A stretch of 64,000 nucleotides of DNA from assembly GCF_046707225.1 (NCBI RefSeq), contig NZ_JBJKOP010000020.1:1-64000 (forward strand). The letters are read 5' to 3'. The translations under genes and the position numbers were made by a program. A model generated the notes under the pieces. It made no database searches, was not told the origin of the DNA, and saw only the letters and a list, made by a program, of their open reading frames with translations. Of this stretch, positions 15,633 through 23,979 are shown piece after piece (positions within the stretch are counted from its first letter, which is position 1; every line of letters begins with the position of its first letter). Origin of the DNA: Caproicibacter sp046707225. Its GTDB lineage: Bacteria; Bacillota; Clostridia; Oscillospirales; Acutalibacteraceae.

Positions 15633-18239
15633 TTATTTTTCGGTTTTGGGGAATAACTGTTCTCCGTCGCTGTCGATGATCAACTCGGTCTGGGGGGTCA
15701 GAGCGGAAGAGAGAATCATCTTGGCAATCAGTGTTTCAATATTGCTCTGAATCAGCCGTTTGAGCGGCCTTGCGCCGTAAACAGGATCATAGCCGCGGTT
15801 TACAACAAATTCCCTTGCGGCGGGAGTGAGGCGGACGCTGAGTTGTTTGCCGCTCAGCCGCTTTTGCAGCGCCGCGATCTGCAGGTCTACAATTTTGTCT
15901 ATTTCTTTCCGCGTCAGAGGGCGGTAGAAGACGATTTCATCCAGCCGGTTCAAGAATTCCGGACGGAACTGACGCCTCAGCAACGCGGTGACCTGGCTTC
16001 TGGCTTCCTCGCTGATCTGTCCTTCCTGATTGATCCCTTCCAGAATCCGGTCCGAACCGAGATTTGAGGTCAGAATCAGAATGGTGTTTTTAAAATCAAC
16101 GGTGCGCCCCTGCGAATCGGTGATCCGCCCGTCGTCCAGAACCTGCAGCAGGATGTTGAAAACGTCCGGATGGGCTTTTTCCACTTCGTCAAACAGAACC
16201 ACGGAATACGGGTGCCGTCGGACGGCCTCCGTCAGCTGACCGCCTTCCTCGTATCCGACATAACCGGGAGGGGCGCCGATCAGGCGGGATACGGAGAATT
16301 TTTCCATATATTCCGTCATGTCGATTCGAATCATGTTCTTTTCGTCGTCGAATAATGTCTGTGCCAGCGCCTTGGCCAGCTCCGTTTTGCCGACTCCGGT
16401 AGGGCCGAGGAACAGGAACGAGCCAATCGGCCTGTTTGGATCCTGAATTCCCGCCCGCGACCGAAGAATGGAATCCGTCACCTTTTGGACCGCTTCGTCC
16501 TGACCGACAACGCGCTGATGAAGAATCTCTCCGAGCCGCAGCAGCTTTTCCCGCTCGCTTTCCACCAGGCGGGACACCGGGATTCCGGTCCAGCGCCCGA
16601 CAATTCGCGCGATTTCGTCCTCCGTGACGCGGTCATGCAGAAGAGAATCGGAATTCTGCGTCTTTTCCGCGACCGCTTCCTCCGCTTTTAACTGCTTTTC
16701 CAGCTCCGGAAGTTTTCCGTACTTTAGTTCCGCCGCTTTGTTCAGGTCGTAATTCCGTTCCGCTTTCTCGATCTCCGCGTTGACCTGCTCGATCTGCTCG
16801 CGGAGTCCGCGCACCTTGCTGATCGCCTGCTTTTCATTTTCCCACTTTGCTTTCATTTCTTTAAAGCGGGCGCGTTCATCCGCCAGTTCTTTTTGAATTT
16901 GTGCCAGATGCTCTTTTGAAAGCGGATCCGAGTCCTTCTTTAAAGCAGCCTCTTCGATTTCTCTCTGCATAATCCTGCGGGAAATGTCGTCCAGTTCGGT
17001 CGGCATCGAATCGATTTCCGTGCGGACCATCGCGCAGGCTTCGTCAATCAGATCAATGGCTTTATCGGGCAGAAAACGGTCCGAAATATAGCGGTTGCTC
17101 AGTACCGCCGCCGCGATGAGCGCCTGATCCTGAATTTTTACGCCGTGAAAAACCTCATAGCGTTCTTTCAGTCCGCGAAGAATCGAGATCGTATCCTCCA
17201 CGGTCGGCTCCTCAACCATGACGGGCTGGAACCGGCGTTCCAGCGCCGCGTCTTTTTCGATGTACTGATGATATTCGTTCAGCGTGGTCGCGCCGATACA
17301 GTGCAGCTCTCCGCGGGCGAGCATCGGCTTGAGCAGGTTTCCGGCGTCCATGCTCCCTTCCGTTTTGCCGGCGCCTACAATCGTGTGCAGTTCATCAATA
17401 AAGAGGATGATTTTTCCTTCGCTCTTCTTGACTTCGTTCAGAACGGCCTTCAAACGTTCCTCAAACTCGCCGCGGAATTTGGCGCCCGCGATGAGCGCGC
17501 CCATATCGAGGGAAAACACTTTGTGGTCCTTAATACTGTTCGGGACGTCTCCGCGTACAATGCGCTGCGCCAAACCTTCCGCGATCGCGGTCTTGCCGAC
17601 TCCGGGTTCGCCGATTAGGACGGGGTTGTTTTTTGTCTTACGCGAAAGAATCAGAATTACGTTGCGAATTTCATCGTCACGGCCGATGACGGGATCCAGC
17701 TTGTGGTTCTTTGCAAGGGATACCAAATCCTGTGCGTACTTCGCCAGAGCGTCGTAGGTTTCCTCCGGATTGTCGCTGGTGACGCGCGTGCTTCCCCTTA
17801 CCGTGGAAAGCGCGGCGAGAAAAGAATTGCGGTTGATCCCATAGCGGTCGAACAGCTTGCGGATTTCCGGATCCGGTCGGTCAATCAGAGCGAGCATGAC
17901 ATGTTCCACAGAGACATATTCGTCTTTCATCCGCTCCGCAAGGCGTTCCGACTCGGTCAAAGCGGCGTCCGTACCGGAGGAAACATAAATTTTCCCGGGT
18001 TCCCGGCCGGGACCCGTCACGCCGGGCAGACGGTTCACCAGCTCCTGAGCATCGCGGGTAAGCGCCTCCGAGTCGATGCTCATTTTCTTGATCAGCTGAG
18101 GAATCAGTCCGTTTTGCTGGGTCAGCAGGGACAGCAGCAGGTGTTCCTGCCCAACCTGCATATTGCTGTTTTCGATCGCGATATTCTGGGCCTGCTGAAT
18201 CGCTTCCAGTGATTTTTGAGTAAATTTCTGAGTATCCAT
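15633..18239 (-). CDS. clpB: ATP-dependent chaperone ClpB
   Basis: ClpB is a hexameric disaggregase that works with DnaK. The 868-residue protein has the ClpN repeat domain (about 1-145), a first AAA+ module with GEPGVGKT (about residue 210), a coiled-coil middle domain (about 405-525) that distinguishes ClpB from ClpC, and a second AAA+ module with GPTGVGKT near residue 600. The ATG at 18239 lies 10 bases after AAAGGGGG; the TTG at 18248 is too close. It is 38 bases behind a ribbon-helix-helix gene. I see no CIRCE or CtsR heptad repeat nearby. Confidence 0.97.
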   Translation of the reverse strand: MDTQKFTQKSLEAIQQAQNIAIENSNMQVGQEHLLLSLLTQQNGLIPQLIKKMSIDSEALTRDAQELVNRLPGVTGPGREPGKIYVSSGTDAALTESERLAERMKDEYVSVEHVMLALIDRPDPEIRKLFDRYGINRNSFLAALSTVRGSTRVTSDNPEETYDALAKYAQDLVSLAKNHKLDPVIGRDDEIRNVILILSRKTKNNPVLIGEPGVGKTAIAEGLAQRIVRGDVPNSIKDHKVFSLDMGALIAGAKFRGEFEERLKAVLNEVKKSEGKIILFIDELHTIVGAGKTEGSMDAGNLLKPMLARGELHCIGATTLNEYHQYIEKDAALERRFQPVMVEEPTVEDTISILRGLKERYEVFHGVKIQDQALIAAAVLSNRYISDRFLPDKAIDLIDEACAMVRTEIDSMPTELDDISRRIMQREIEEAALKKDSDPLSKEHLAQIQKELADERARFKEMKAKWENEKQAISKVRGLREQIEQVNAEIEKAERNYDLNKAAELKYGKLPELEKQLKAEEAVAEKTQNSDSLLHDRVTEDEIARIVGRWTGIPVSRLVESEREKLLRLGEILHQRVVGQDEAVQKVTDSILRSRAGIQDPNRPIGSFLFLGPTGVGKTELAKALAQTLFDDEKNMIRIDMTEYMEKFSVSRLIGAPPGYVGYEEGGQLTEAVRRHPYSVVLFDEVEKAHPDVFNILLQVLDDGRITDSQGRTVDFKNTILILTSNLGSDRILEGINQEGQISEEARSQVTALLRRQFRPEFLNRLDEIVFYRPLTRKEIDKIVDLQIAALQKRLSGKQLSVRLTPAAREFVVNRGYDPVYGARPLKRLIQSNIETLIAKMILSSALTPQTELIIDSDGEQLFPKTEK

Positions 18240-18277
18240 AAATGCCAAACCCCCTTTTGTCTGTCTGAAACTTATTT

Positions 18278-18943
18278 TTATATGATTATGTTTTTCTTAA
18301 TGTGGTTTTGATATTCCCATTCCAGTTTTACCTGCGTTTTGATGGGAGAATCGGAACCGGCGCAGTAATGCTTCAATTCCCGGTCAAATTCCAGAATATA
18401 GTCGCAGATTGCTTCCGACGTTTTTTCCGCCGTTCGGTCCTGCTCGGAAGCGGGAGCGACTAGCGTTCTGGTAAAGCGCCCGGGTCCGATCTCATACGGG
18501 ACATGGTCGCCGGGGAAATGCGCTCCAAGCCACCGCTGCTCCATTTTGCCCCGAAAAGTGAAAAATTCGGTCAAAAGCTCTTCCAACACAGGACTTTTCG
18601 TACGCAAGGTGACCCGCAACTCTCCAATAGCCTTCGAATTTTCCCGAAAAAGCTCCAGCGCGTAACGAACGGTCGGATGATAACGGTATTTCAGGGAACT
18701 GCGGATGGTCAGCATGGTCTCACTTTGGCGGGAACGCACCTGAAAATTATCCGCCGCTGAAAAATATTGTTCCATACAGCTGAAGATATTTCCGATTCTT
18801 TCTTCCGGAGTGGCACAGGAAAGGTAGTCCGCAAGGATTCGGTTAATCATTCCGCTTCGGCTGATTCCCTGTTCGCACGCAAGGCGGTCCACCGCGTCTA
18901 CCAATTTCTCCAAAAGCACAATACTGTAGACATTGCGATCCAT
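18278..18943 (-). CDS. Ribbon-helix-helix protein upstream of clpB
   Basis: The first 50 residues of this 221-residue protein (MDRNVYSIVLLEKLVDAVD, then GISRSGMINRILADYL) look like a CopG/Arc ribbon-helix-helix DNA-binding motif. The remaining 170 residues match no family I recognise and contain no membrane segment. The ATG at 18943 follows GAGGTG. A consensus promoter lies directly upstream, and clpB begins 38 bases after its stop, so both are probably one transcript. It could be a regulator of its own operon; this is inference. Confidence 0.7.
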   Translation of the reverse strand: MDRNVYSIVLLEKLVDAVDRLACEQGISRSGMINRILADYLSCATPEERIGNIFSCMEQYFSAADNFQVRSRQSETMLTIRSSLKYRYHPTVRYALELFRENSKAIGELRVTLRTKSPVLEELLTEFFTFRGKMEQRWLGAHFPGDHVPYEIGPGRFTRTLVAPASEQDRTAEKTSEAICDYILEFDRELKHYCAGSDSPIKTQVKLEWEYQNHIKKNIII

Positions 18944-18965
18944 TCCCACACCTCTTTTCTTTATA

Positions 18966-18994
18966 ATTATAAGCAACTAAAAATAATTTGTCAA
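18966..18994 (-). promoter_or_regulatory. Sigma-A promoter of the RHH-clpB unit
   Basis: On the minus strand TTGACA (plus coordinates 18989-18994) and TATAAT (18966-18971) are separated by 17 bases. The palindrome TTATAATTATAA at 18961-18972 overlaps the -10 box and could be an operator. Confidence 0.85.
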
Positions 18995-19076
18995 ACAATT
19001 TATATAAATAGTCGTGCAAATTATGGCGTAATAAGCGATTTGTTTCGGAAACACGCGTTTTAATATAAAAATCAGA

Positions 19077-19105
19077 AAATAAAATCCCCGGCAAAGAAGC
19101 CGGGG
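19077..19105 (-). terminator. Terminator of the hydroxyacid dehydrogenase gene
   Basis: CCCCGGC (19086-19092) pairs with GCCGGGG (19099-19105). Read on the minus strand it is followed by ATTTTATTTT, about 30 bases past the dehydrogenase stop. Confidence 0.8.
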
Positions 19106-19135
19106 GCAGGAAGGGATTGCTTCAATTATTTTCTG

Positions 19136-20116
19136 TCAGTCGTTCTTCTTGTAACCGGTGGACAGATCAACGATATTGATCAAGGGCTTGTTTTCAAAAT
19201 AGCGGGACAGGTTTGTACAGATAATTTCAAAGACCCGTTCGAAGTTTTCGCGGGCGTCCCATCCGCCTGAGATGTGCGGGGTAATGATGGTGTTCGGCGC
19301 GTCCCAGATCGGATGCTCCGCCGGCAGGGGCTCCGGGTCCGTAACATCGAGTGCGGCTCCATAAAGCTTTCCTGCATAAAGGGCTTCGCTGAGAGCATCG
19401 GTATCGACTGCGGTTCCCCGACCGACATTGACAAGAACGGCGTCTGGTTTCATCAGGCCGATCTTTTCTTTACCGAACAAATGCTGTGTTTCGCCGGTTG
19501 ACGGCAGGCTGAGGGTGACGACATCCGCGCGGGGAAGAAGCTCGTCCAGCCGGTCGGCGGTATACAGCTCGTCCAAATAATCGGGCTTTTCACCCGGTGT
19601 GCGTTTTACTCCGATCACCTTACCGCCCAGCGTTTTGTACCGTTTTGCGAATTCGCTGCCGATGTTTCCAAGGCCGACGACAAGGGCGGTGGTGCCGAGG
19701 ACATGCCTCGATTTTCCGCTGCTTTTCCATAGGTGCTGCCGCTGATTGTCACGGTAATGGGGGAAATCCAGAAGAAGACTGAGCACCGAACAAATCATGT
19801 ATTCCGACATGGATTTTCCGTAGGCGCCTGTGGCATTGGTAAGGGTGACTCCGTCGGGCAGGACGCCGGGCTTGGTATAGAGATCCGCTCCTGCGCTGAG
19901 AAGTTGCAGCCATTCAAGGTTAGAAGCATATTTCAGTATGGACCGGCGCGGCATTCCAATCAGAATATTAACCTTTGCAATCAAGTCCTGATTGATTTCG
20001 TTGTTATCTTGAAAAATCAGTTCGGCATCGGTTGCAATCTCCTGCAGCTTTGCCCGGTGGGCATCATCCGCCTTAAAGCCTTCGGGAAAATCAAACAGGA
20101 TTGTTTTTTTGTCCAT
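19136..20116 (-). CDS. D-2-hydroxyacid dehydrogenase family protein
   Basis: This 326-residue NAD-dependent enzyme belongs to the D-isomer-specific 2-hydroxyacid dehydrogenases. The Rossmann motif VVGLGNIGSEFAKR lies in the middle, and the catalytic Arg, Glu and His are seen in NVGRGTAVD, DVTDPEPLP and TPHISGG. The substrate cannot be read from sequence; lactate, glycerate or branched 2-keto acids are possible. The second ATG (20116) sits 10 bases behind AGGAG, better than the first (20125). A minus-strand TGATATAAT extended -10 lies upstream near 20150. Confidence 0.9.
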   Translation of the reverse strand: MDKKTILFDFPEGFKADDAHRAKLQEIATDAELIFQDNNEINQDLIAKVNILIGMPRRSILKYASNLEWLQLLSAGADLYTKPGVLPDGVTLTNATGAYGKSMSEYMICSVLSLLLDFPHYRDNQRQHLWKSSGKSRHVLGTTALVVGLGNIGSEFAKRYKTLGGKVIGVKRTPGEKPDYLDELYTADRLDELLPRADVVTLSLPSTGETQHLFGKEKIGLMKPDAVLVNVGRGTAVDTDALSEALYAGKLYGAALDVTDPEPLPAEHPIWDAPNTIITPHISGGWDARENFERVFEIICTNLSRYFENKPLINIVDLSTGYKKND

Positions 20117-20207
20117 GGTATCCATACTCCTATCTACAATTTTATACCATTATATCACAGGCTTTTCCAAAAACAAAACGGTTGTTTTCCCTGAGCATTC
20201 ATTTCGC

Positions 20208-20591
20208 TTATGTCCGGTTCAACAGGGCGATCATCAGGTTTAAATAGCCGGCAAAAACGACCCAAAGCAAATAGGGCAGCTGCAGAAGCGCTGCGGATTT
20301 ATTAATTTTCCAAAACGTCACGACCATGACGATGATCAGGCCCAGAAGCAGAAGAAGCCAGAAAAAGGAAAACCAGTAGGCTTTCAGGGAAAAGAAAAAA
20401 ATCGTCCAGAAAAAGTTGACGGCAAGCTGAGCCGCGTAGAAAATCAGTGCGTTTTTTCTGCCGGGGGAATCCGATTGATAAATCATGGCTGAGCTGATTC
20501 CCATCAGCACATAAAGAACGGTCCACACGATTGGAAATACTGCTGAGGGCGGCGTCAAAGACGGCTTTTTCAGTGCCTCAAACGCAGCCAT
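20208..20591 (-). CDS. TspO/MBR family protein, interrupted near its N terminus
   Basis: The 127 residues readable from the internal ATG cover most of a TspO/MBR tryptophan-rich sensory protein (LKKPSLTPPSAVFPIVWTVL, then several membrane helices, ending near LNLMIALLN). TspO proteins are about 155-160 residues. The missing start is present upstream in the same frame: ATG at 20687 behind AGGTGA, three more codons, then a TAA, then codons for KKLKFHLISILIAVGVGALA. The full frame 20208-20687 would give a normal 159-residue protein if the fifth codon were AAA. Either this is a pseudogene or translation starts internally without the first helix. Confidence 0.75.
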   Translation of the reverse strand: MAAFEALKKPSLTPPSAVFPIVWTVLYVLMGISSAMIYQSDSPGRKNALIFYAAQLAVNFFWTIFFFSLKAYWFSFFWLLLLLGLIIVMVVTFWKINKSAALLQLPYLLWVVFAGYLNLMIALLNRT

Positions 20592-20769
20592 CTCGTTTCT
20601 GGTCAGAAAACCGGCAAGTGCGCCAACCCCGACCGCAATCAGGATCGAGATCAGATGAAATTTTAATTTTTTTTAGGAAATAATCATAATGCAATCACCT
20701 CGGAGTAATATATACTTCTGGAAAACAAATATAATGGCACCTCTGAGGGCTAGAAAGGCGATTTATAAA
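20592..20769. other. Divergent region between tspO and the glycosyltransferase
   Basis: It holds the interrupted tspO N-terminal codons on the minus strand and a TATAAT near 20728 on the plus strand that may serve the glycosyltransferase. No well-spaced -35 box is visible. Confidence 0.4.
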
Positions 20770-22080
20770 ATGGGGAAAAAGAAGGTACGCATCGTTTTTT
20801 GTTCTTTGTTCCAGGATGCCGGGGAAGCGACTCGCGCGCTGGAGCTGGCGCGGGGACTTAGGCGGCAGTGCCCGCCGGGGTTAAGCCCGGAAATTATCTT
20901 TCTAAGCCACGGCGGACGCTTTGACGAAGCCTTCGCCGAAGCCGGTTTTTCCGTCACACCTGCAAAGCCCGCATTGCCGGGAGTCGGATTCCGGCAGGAT
21001 CTGAAGACTTCGGCGCTTGAATTTGTGGGGGATGCGGGTCTGGCCGCCGAACTGCTTCGCGGGGAATATGAAGCAATGTTGCAGATTCGGCCGGATTTCG
21101 TGATTCACGGATTCTGGCCGGTTGCAGGAATGGCGGCAAAACTGACCGGTACTCCGGAAATATGTTATCTTCCGGTTCCGTTTGAACCGAAAGCGTTTTC
21201 TACATGGTTGCTTCAAGACCTTCCGGATTTCGTGGGGCCGCTGACTCTGCTCCCAAAAACGGTCCGGATGAAAATCATGGCGGCTATTCCCAAATCCCTG
21301 AAATTGAAAATGCCGCTTCTGCGTCAGAAGAATCTGGTCAGGGCGTTTGAACTGGCGGGAGGGAACGAAAACCGACCTGAGAATCTCTTCGATATGCTCA
21401 AGTCGGATTTTACGATCATCAACGATTTTCCGGTTTTTTATGAAGGAAAACCACTTCCCCAAAATTTTGCCGTGACGGGACCGCTGTTTCCGAAAGGGAC
21501 CCGGGATGCGGAGATTGATCCGGAAATACAAAGGCGGTTGAAACCGGATTCCGGAAAGCTGAGAATTTTCTGTACGCTTGGTTCTTCCGGAGGCAAAGAT
21601 TTTTTACTTGAGGCGATCCGCGCATTAAAGAGGATGGAAAACTGTACCTCAGTGGTCCTGTGCCCGCCTTCCGTATGCCCTTTTCAGGAAGCGAAAAGCG
21701 TTGCGGGCGGCAGCCCGGACCTGTACCTGACGGACACGTTTGTTCCGGCTCTGAAGGTGAATAAAATGGCGGATGTGGTTCTGAGCCACGGGGGACAGGG
21801 AACGCTCCAGACGGCGGTTGCAAGCGGTACTCCGGTTGTGGGGTTTGCGGTACAGCCGGAGCAGCAGATCAATCTGGAGCATATTGTTTCATTTGGGGCG
21901 GCCGTCAGGCTTCCGTCCCGGCGCTGGAAGGCCGACATAATCTGCGGCGCGCTGAAAACGGTCGGCACGGACCCTCACTACCGTTCCAAGATGCAAATCT
22001 TACTGAAACAGCTGACCATAATTGATGGAGAAACGGAAGCCGCGAAAGCTATCTGGAATTTTTGGAATTCGCAGCGGTAA
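20770..22080 (+). CDS. Glycosyltransferase, GT1/UGT-like
   Basis: This 436-residue protein has the two-lobed GT-B layout. The C-terminal donor-binding segment DVVLSHGGQGTLQTAVASG followed by TPVVGFAVQPEQQINLE (about residues 340-380) is typical of the UDP-glycosyltransferase/macrolide-glycosyltransferase family. The acceptor is unknown; a lipid or small hydrophobic compound is plausible for this family. The ATG at 20770 begins MGKKKVRIVF, a normal family start; a longer frame from 20689 has no family resemblance. Confidence 0.85.
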   Translation: MGKKKVRIVFCSLFQDAGEATRALELARGLRRQCPPGLSPEIIFLSHGGRFDEAFAEAGFSVTPAKPALPGVGFRQDLKTSALEFVGDAGLAAELLRGEYEAMLQIRPDFVIHGFWPVAGMAAKLTGTPEICYLPVPFEPKAFSTWLLQDLPDFVGPLTLLPKTVRMKIMAAIPKSLKLKMPLLRQKNLVRAFELAGGNENRPENLFDMLKSDFTIINDFPVFYEGKPLPQNFAVTGPLFPKGTRDAEIDPEIQRRLKPDSGKLRIFCTLGSSGGKDFLLEAIRALKRMENCTSVVLCPPSVCPFQEAKSVAGGSPDLYLTDTFVPALKVNKMADVVLSHGGQGTLQTAVASGTPVVGFAVQPEQQINLEHIVSFGAAVRLPSRRWKADIICGALKTVGTDPHYRSKMQILLKQLTIIDGETEAAKAIWNFWNSQR

Positions 22081-22109
22081 GGATGTGCGGAACGGTCGGA
22101 CTCCGCACG

Positions 22110-22283
22110 TTATTCGTCGTCCCTGGTTAGATTTTCCGCGTAGTCGCGCAGGCTTTCTATGGAATTGATGCTTTGGGCCCGTTGGCTGATTGATTCGCGG
22201 ACGAAATTTGGAAGGGAACGAAAATACCGGTCGGCTTCCGGGTTCTGTCGTATCAGACCGTACAAATCTTCGTAATGCTGCAT
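22110..22283 (-). CDS. Small conserved-looking protein, 57 aa
   Basis: A 57-codon reading frame on the minus strand starts at ATG 22283 behind AAAGGGGGG and ends at TAA 22110. It encodes a charged, probably helical protein beginning MQHYEDLYGLIRQNPEADRY and ending NLTRDDE. It has no Cys or membrane segment and no family I can name. The ribosome site, clean codon pattern and convergent position after the glycosyltransferase support it as a real gene. Function is unknown. Confidence 0.7.
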   Translation of the reverse strand: MQHYEDLYGLIRQNPEADRYFRSLPNFVRESISQRAQSINSIESLRDYAENLTRDDE

Positions 22284-22486
22284 GAAAATCCCCCCTTTCT
22301 CTTCGCTTTATTATTAACCGATTTTTTAGAATTAGAAGGCGAATTTGTTAATATCTCCAAAAAATCGGGTTAGTTTTTTTCCCATTTATTGCCGAATGCT
22401 GTCGTTTAATCTACATTGTGGAAATATCAAACCTGAAAAACTGTTATAATTACTTTAGCTATAAAAGATTTTAGGATGTTGAGATC
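22284..22486. other. Intergenic region upstream of the HD-GYP gene
   Basis: A near-perfect inverted repeat (AACCGATTTTTT at 22316-22327 and AAAAAATCGGGTT at 22359-22371) is followed by a T-run. A TGTTATAAT extended -10 at 22442-22450 probably drives the HD-GYP gene. The repeat lies upstream of that start, so it is not in its leader. Confidence 0.4.
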
Positions 22487-23662
22487 ATGCGAATAAATGT
22501 GAATGAATTTCTGATTTCTTTATCCAGAACGCTGGACTTCGCGGAGAAAGGGGTTCTTCGGAATAACTATAATCATGGAATGAGGGTAGCATATATCGCC
22601 GGCAGAATCGCGCTCGCGCTTTCCATGCCGGATGAAAATCTGTTTGATTTGATTTCATTTTCCCTGCTTCATGACAACGGGGTTATGAAGGCTTTGCTTG
22701 AGTCGCCGTCCCGTGAAAATTTCAATACGGAGACAAACCCCATGCATTGCGTGGAGGGCGAAAAGAATATTGCCGCATTTCCTTTTCTGAACCGGGAAAA
22801 GAACGTGATCCTGTATCATCATGAGCATTATGACGGAAGCGGTTTTTTCGGCGTTTCCGGAAGAGACATCCCCCTTTATTCCCGTGTGATTTCGCTCGCC
22901 GACCGTGTGGCGATCCGGTATGCGTACGGATATACGTCGGACACAATCATTGCTCAGATTAACCGGGAAGCGCGCATTTTTGATCCTGTCGTGCGCGAGG
23001 CATTTCTGGAGATGAGCAGATACATGGAGTTCTGGCTTGGGATGGACGATATGTTTGTTCAAAGCTCTCTGGTATCCATGCTGCCAAAGGTTTCCCGCGA
23101 ACTTGATTTTCAAAAGATCAGAACAATTTCACAGATTTTCAGCAGCATCATCGATGCTAAATCCCCATTTACCGGCTCTCATTCCCGCGGGATCAGCGAA
23201 AAGGTCGGGATGATTTGTCAGTACTATGAGTTTGACGATACCACCTACTGGAAAATGAGGATTGCGGCCGACCTGCACGACCTTGGAAAACTTGCGGTGC
23301 CGAATGAGATTCTGGATAAACCGGGAAAGCTGGACGTAAAAGAGTTCCGCGTGATCCAGTCGCACCCTTATTACACCAGAAAGGTCCTTGAGATGATCAA
23401 GGGGTTTGAAGATATTACGGAATGGGCTTCCAACCACCACGAGAAGCTGAACGGGACGGGGTACCCGTACGGGCTCGGAGAAGACCGTCTGGATTTTAAT
23501 TCGAGAATTCTTGCCTGCGTGGATATTTATCAGGCCCTGACGGAAGACAGACCCTACCGCCGGGGATTATCGCATGAGGACGCCATCCGTATTATGGAGG
23601 ATATGGCGGGAAATCATTTGATTGAACCGGCCGTGGTGGAGGATATCAATTCAATTTTCTAG
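22487..23662 (+). CDS. Tandem HD/HD-GYP phosphohydrolase
   Basis: This 391-residue protein contains two HD modules. The first shows H30, H62-D63, H87, H111-H112 and D139; the second shows H232, H264-D265 (LHDLGK), H293, H317-H318 in NHHEKLNGTGYPYGL and D346. The second is a clear HD-GYP module, a type that usually hydrolyses cyclic di-GMP or related signals; the first is shorter but keeps all metal-binding residues. No sensor domain or membrane helix is visible, so it is cytoplasmic. It is a single-gene unit ended by a strong terminator. Confidence 0.88.
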   Translation: MRINVNEFLISLSRTLDFAEKGVLRNNYNHGMRVAYIAGRIALALSMPDENLFDLISFSLLHDNGVMKALLESPSRENFNTETNPMHCVEGEKNIAAFPFLNREKNVILYHHEHYDGSGFFGVSGRDIPLYSRVISLADRVAIRYAYGYTSDTIIAQINREARIFDPVVREAFLEMSRYMEFWLGMDDMFVQSSLVSMLPKVSRELDFQKIRTISQIFSSIIDAKSPFTGSHSRGISEKVGMICQYYEFDDTTYWKMRIAADLHDLGKLAVPNEILDKPGKLDVKEFRVIQSHPYYTRKVLEMIKGFEDITEWASNHHEKLNGTGYPYGLGEDRLDFNSRILACVDIYQALTEDRPYRRGLSHEDAIRIMEDMAGNHLIEPAVVEDINSIF

Positions 23663-23671
23663 AAACTTAAA

Positions 23672-23708
23672 AAAGCCGTCCTTTCCAGCATCAGGAAAGG
23701 ACGGCTTT
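23672..23708. terminator. Bidirectional terminator
   Basis: AAAGCCGTCCTTTCC and its exact complement form 15-base arms around a 7-base loop, between the convergent HD-GYP gene and the small Cys-rich gene. T-runs are present on both strands. Confidence 0.9.
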
Positions 23709-23713
23709 CATTT

Positions 23714-23935
23714 CTATAGCTCAAATTCACCCGGGTCGTGTTTCTTTAGCGGCGGGGGCGCATAAGGCGCGCGAAGAAGAGGATCATATCGGAACGCGCG
23801 GCATGATCCGGGGTTTTCATCCTCGCCGGGCTGACGGCAGTCGCAGCTCTCCGCCGGTCCGGGGCCGTGGACGCAGTAACTGCAGTCCGGCTGAATGTCG
23901 TTTCCAAACAGCGGTTTCTTTTTTCGTCCGAACAT
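23714..23935 (-). CDS. Small Cys-rich protein of unknown function
   Basis: This 73-residue protein starts with a basic stretch (MFGRKKKPLFG), then CSYCVHGPG, a CDC motif, SCRAFRYDPLLRAP and a proline-rich tail. The four to five cysteines suggest a small zinc or Fe-S site. Similar short proteins occur next to housekeeping genes in Clostridia, but none has a known role. The second ATG (23935) was chosen because it lies at normal spacing from GGAGGG; the first (23941) is two bases away. Confidence 0.7.
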   Translation of the reverse strand: MFGRKKKPLFGNDIQPDCSYCVHGPGPAESCDCRQPGEDENPGSCRAFRYDPLLRAPYAPPPLKKHDPGEFEL

Positions 23936-23979
23936 CTTCATATCCCTCCGGTTTTCCGTTTGATAATGATTTCATTATA

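Noticed and set aside
18240..18300. CIRCE or CtsR operator directly before clpB
   Set aside because: No TTAGCACTC half-sites and no tandem GGTCAAA heptads are present.
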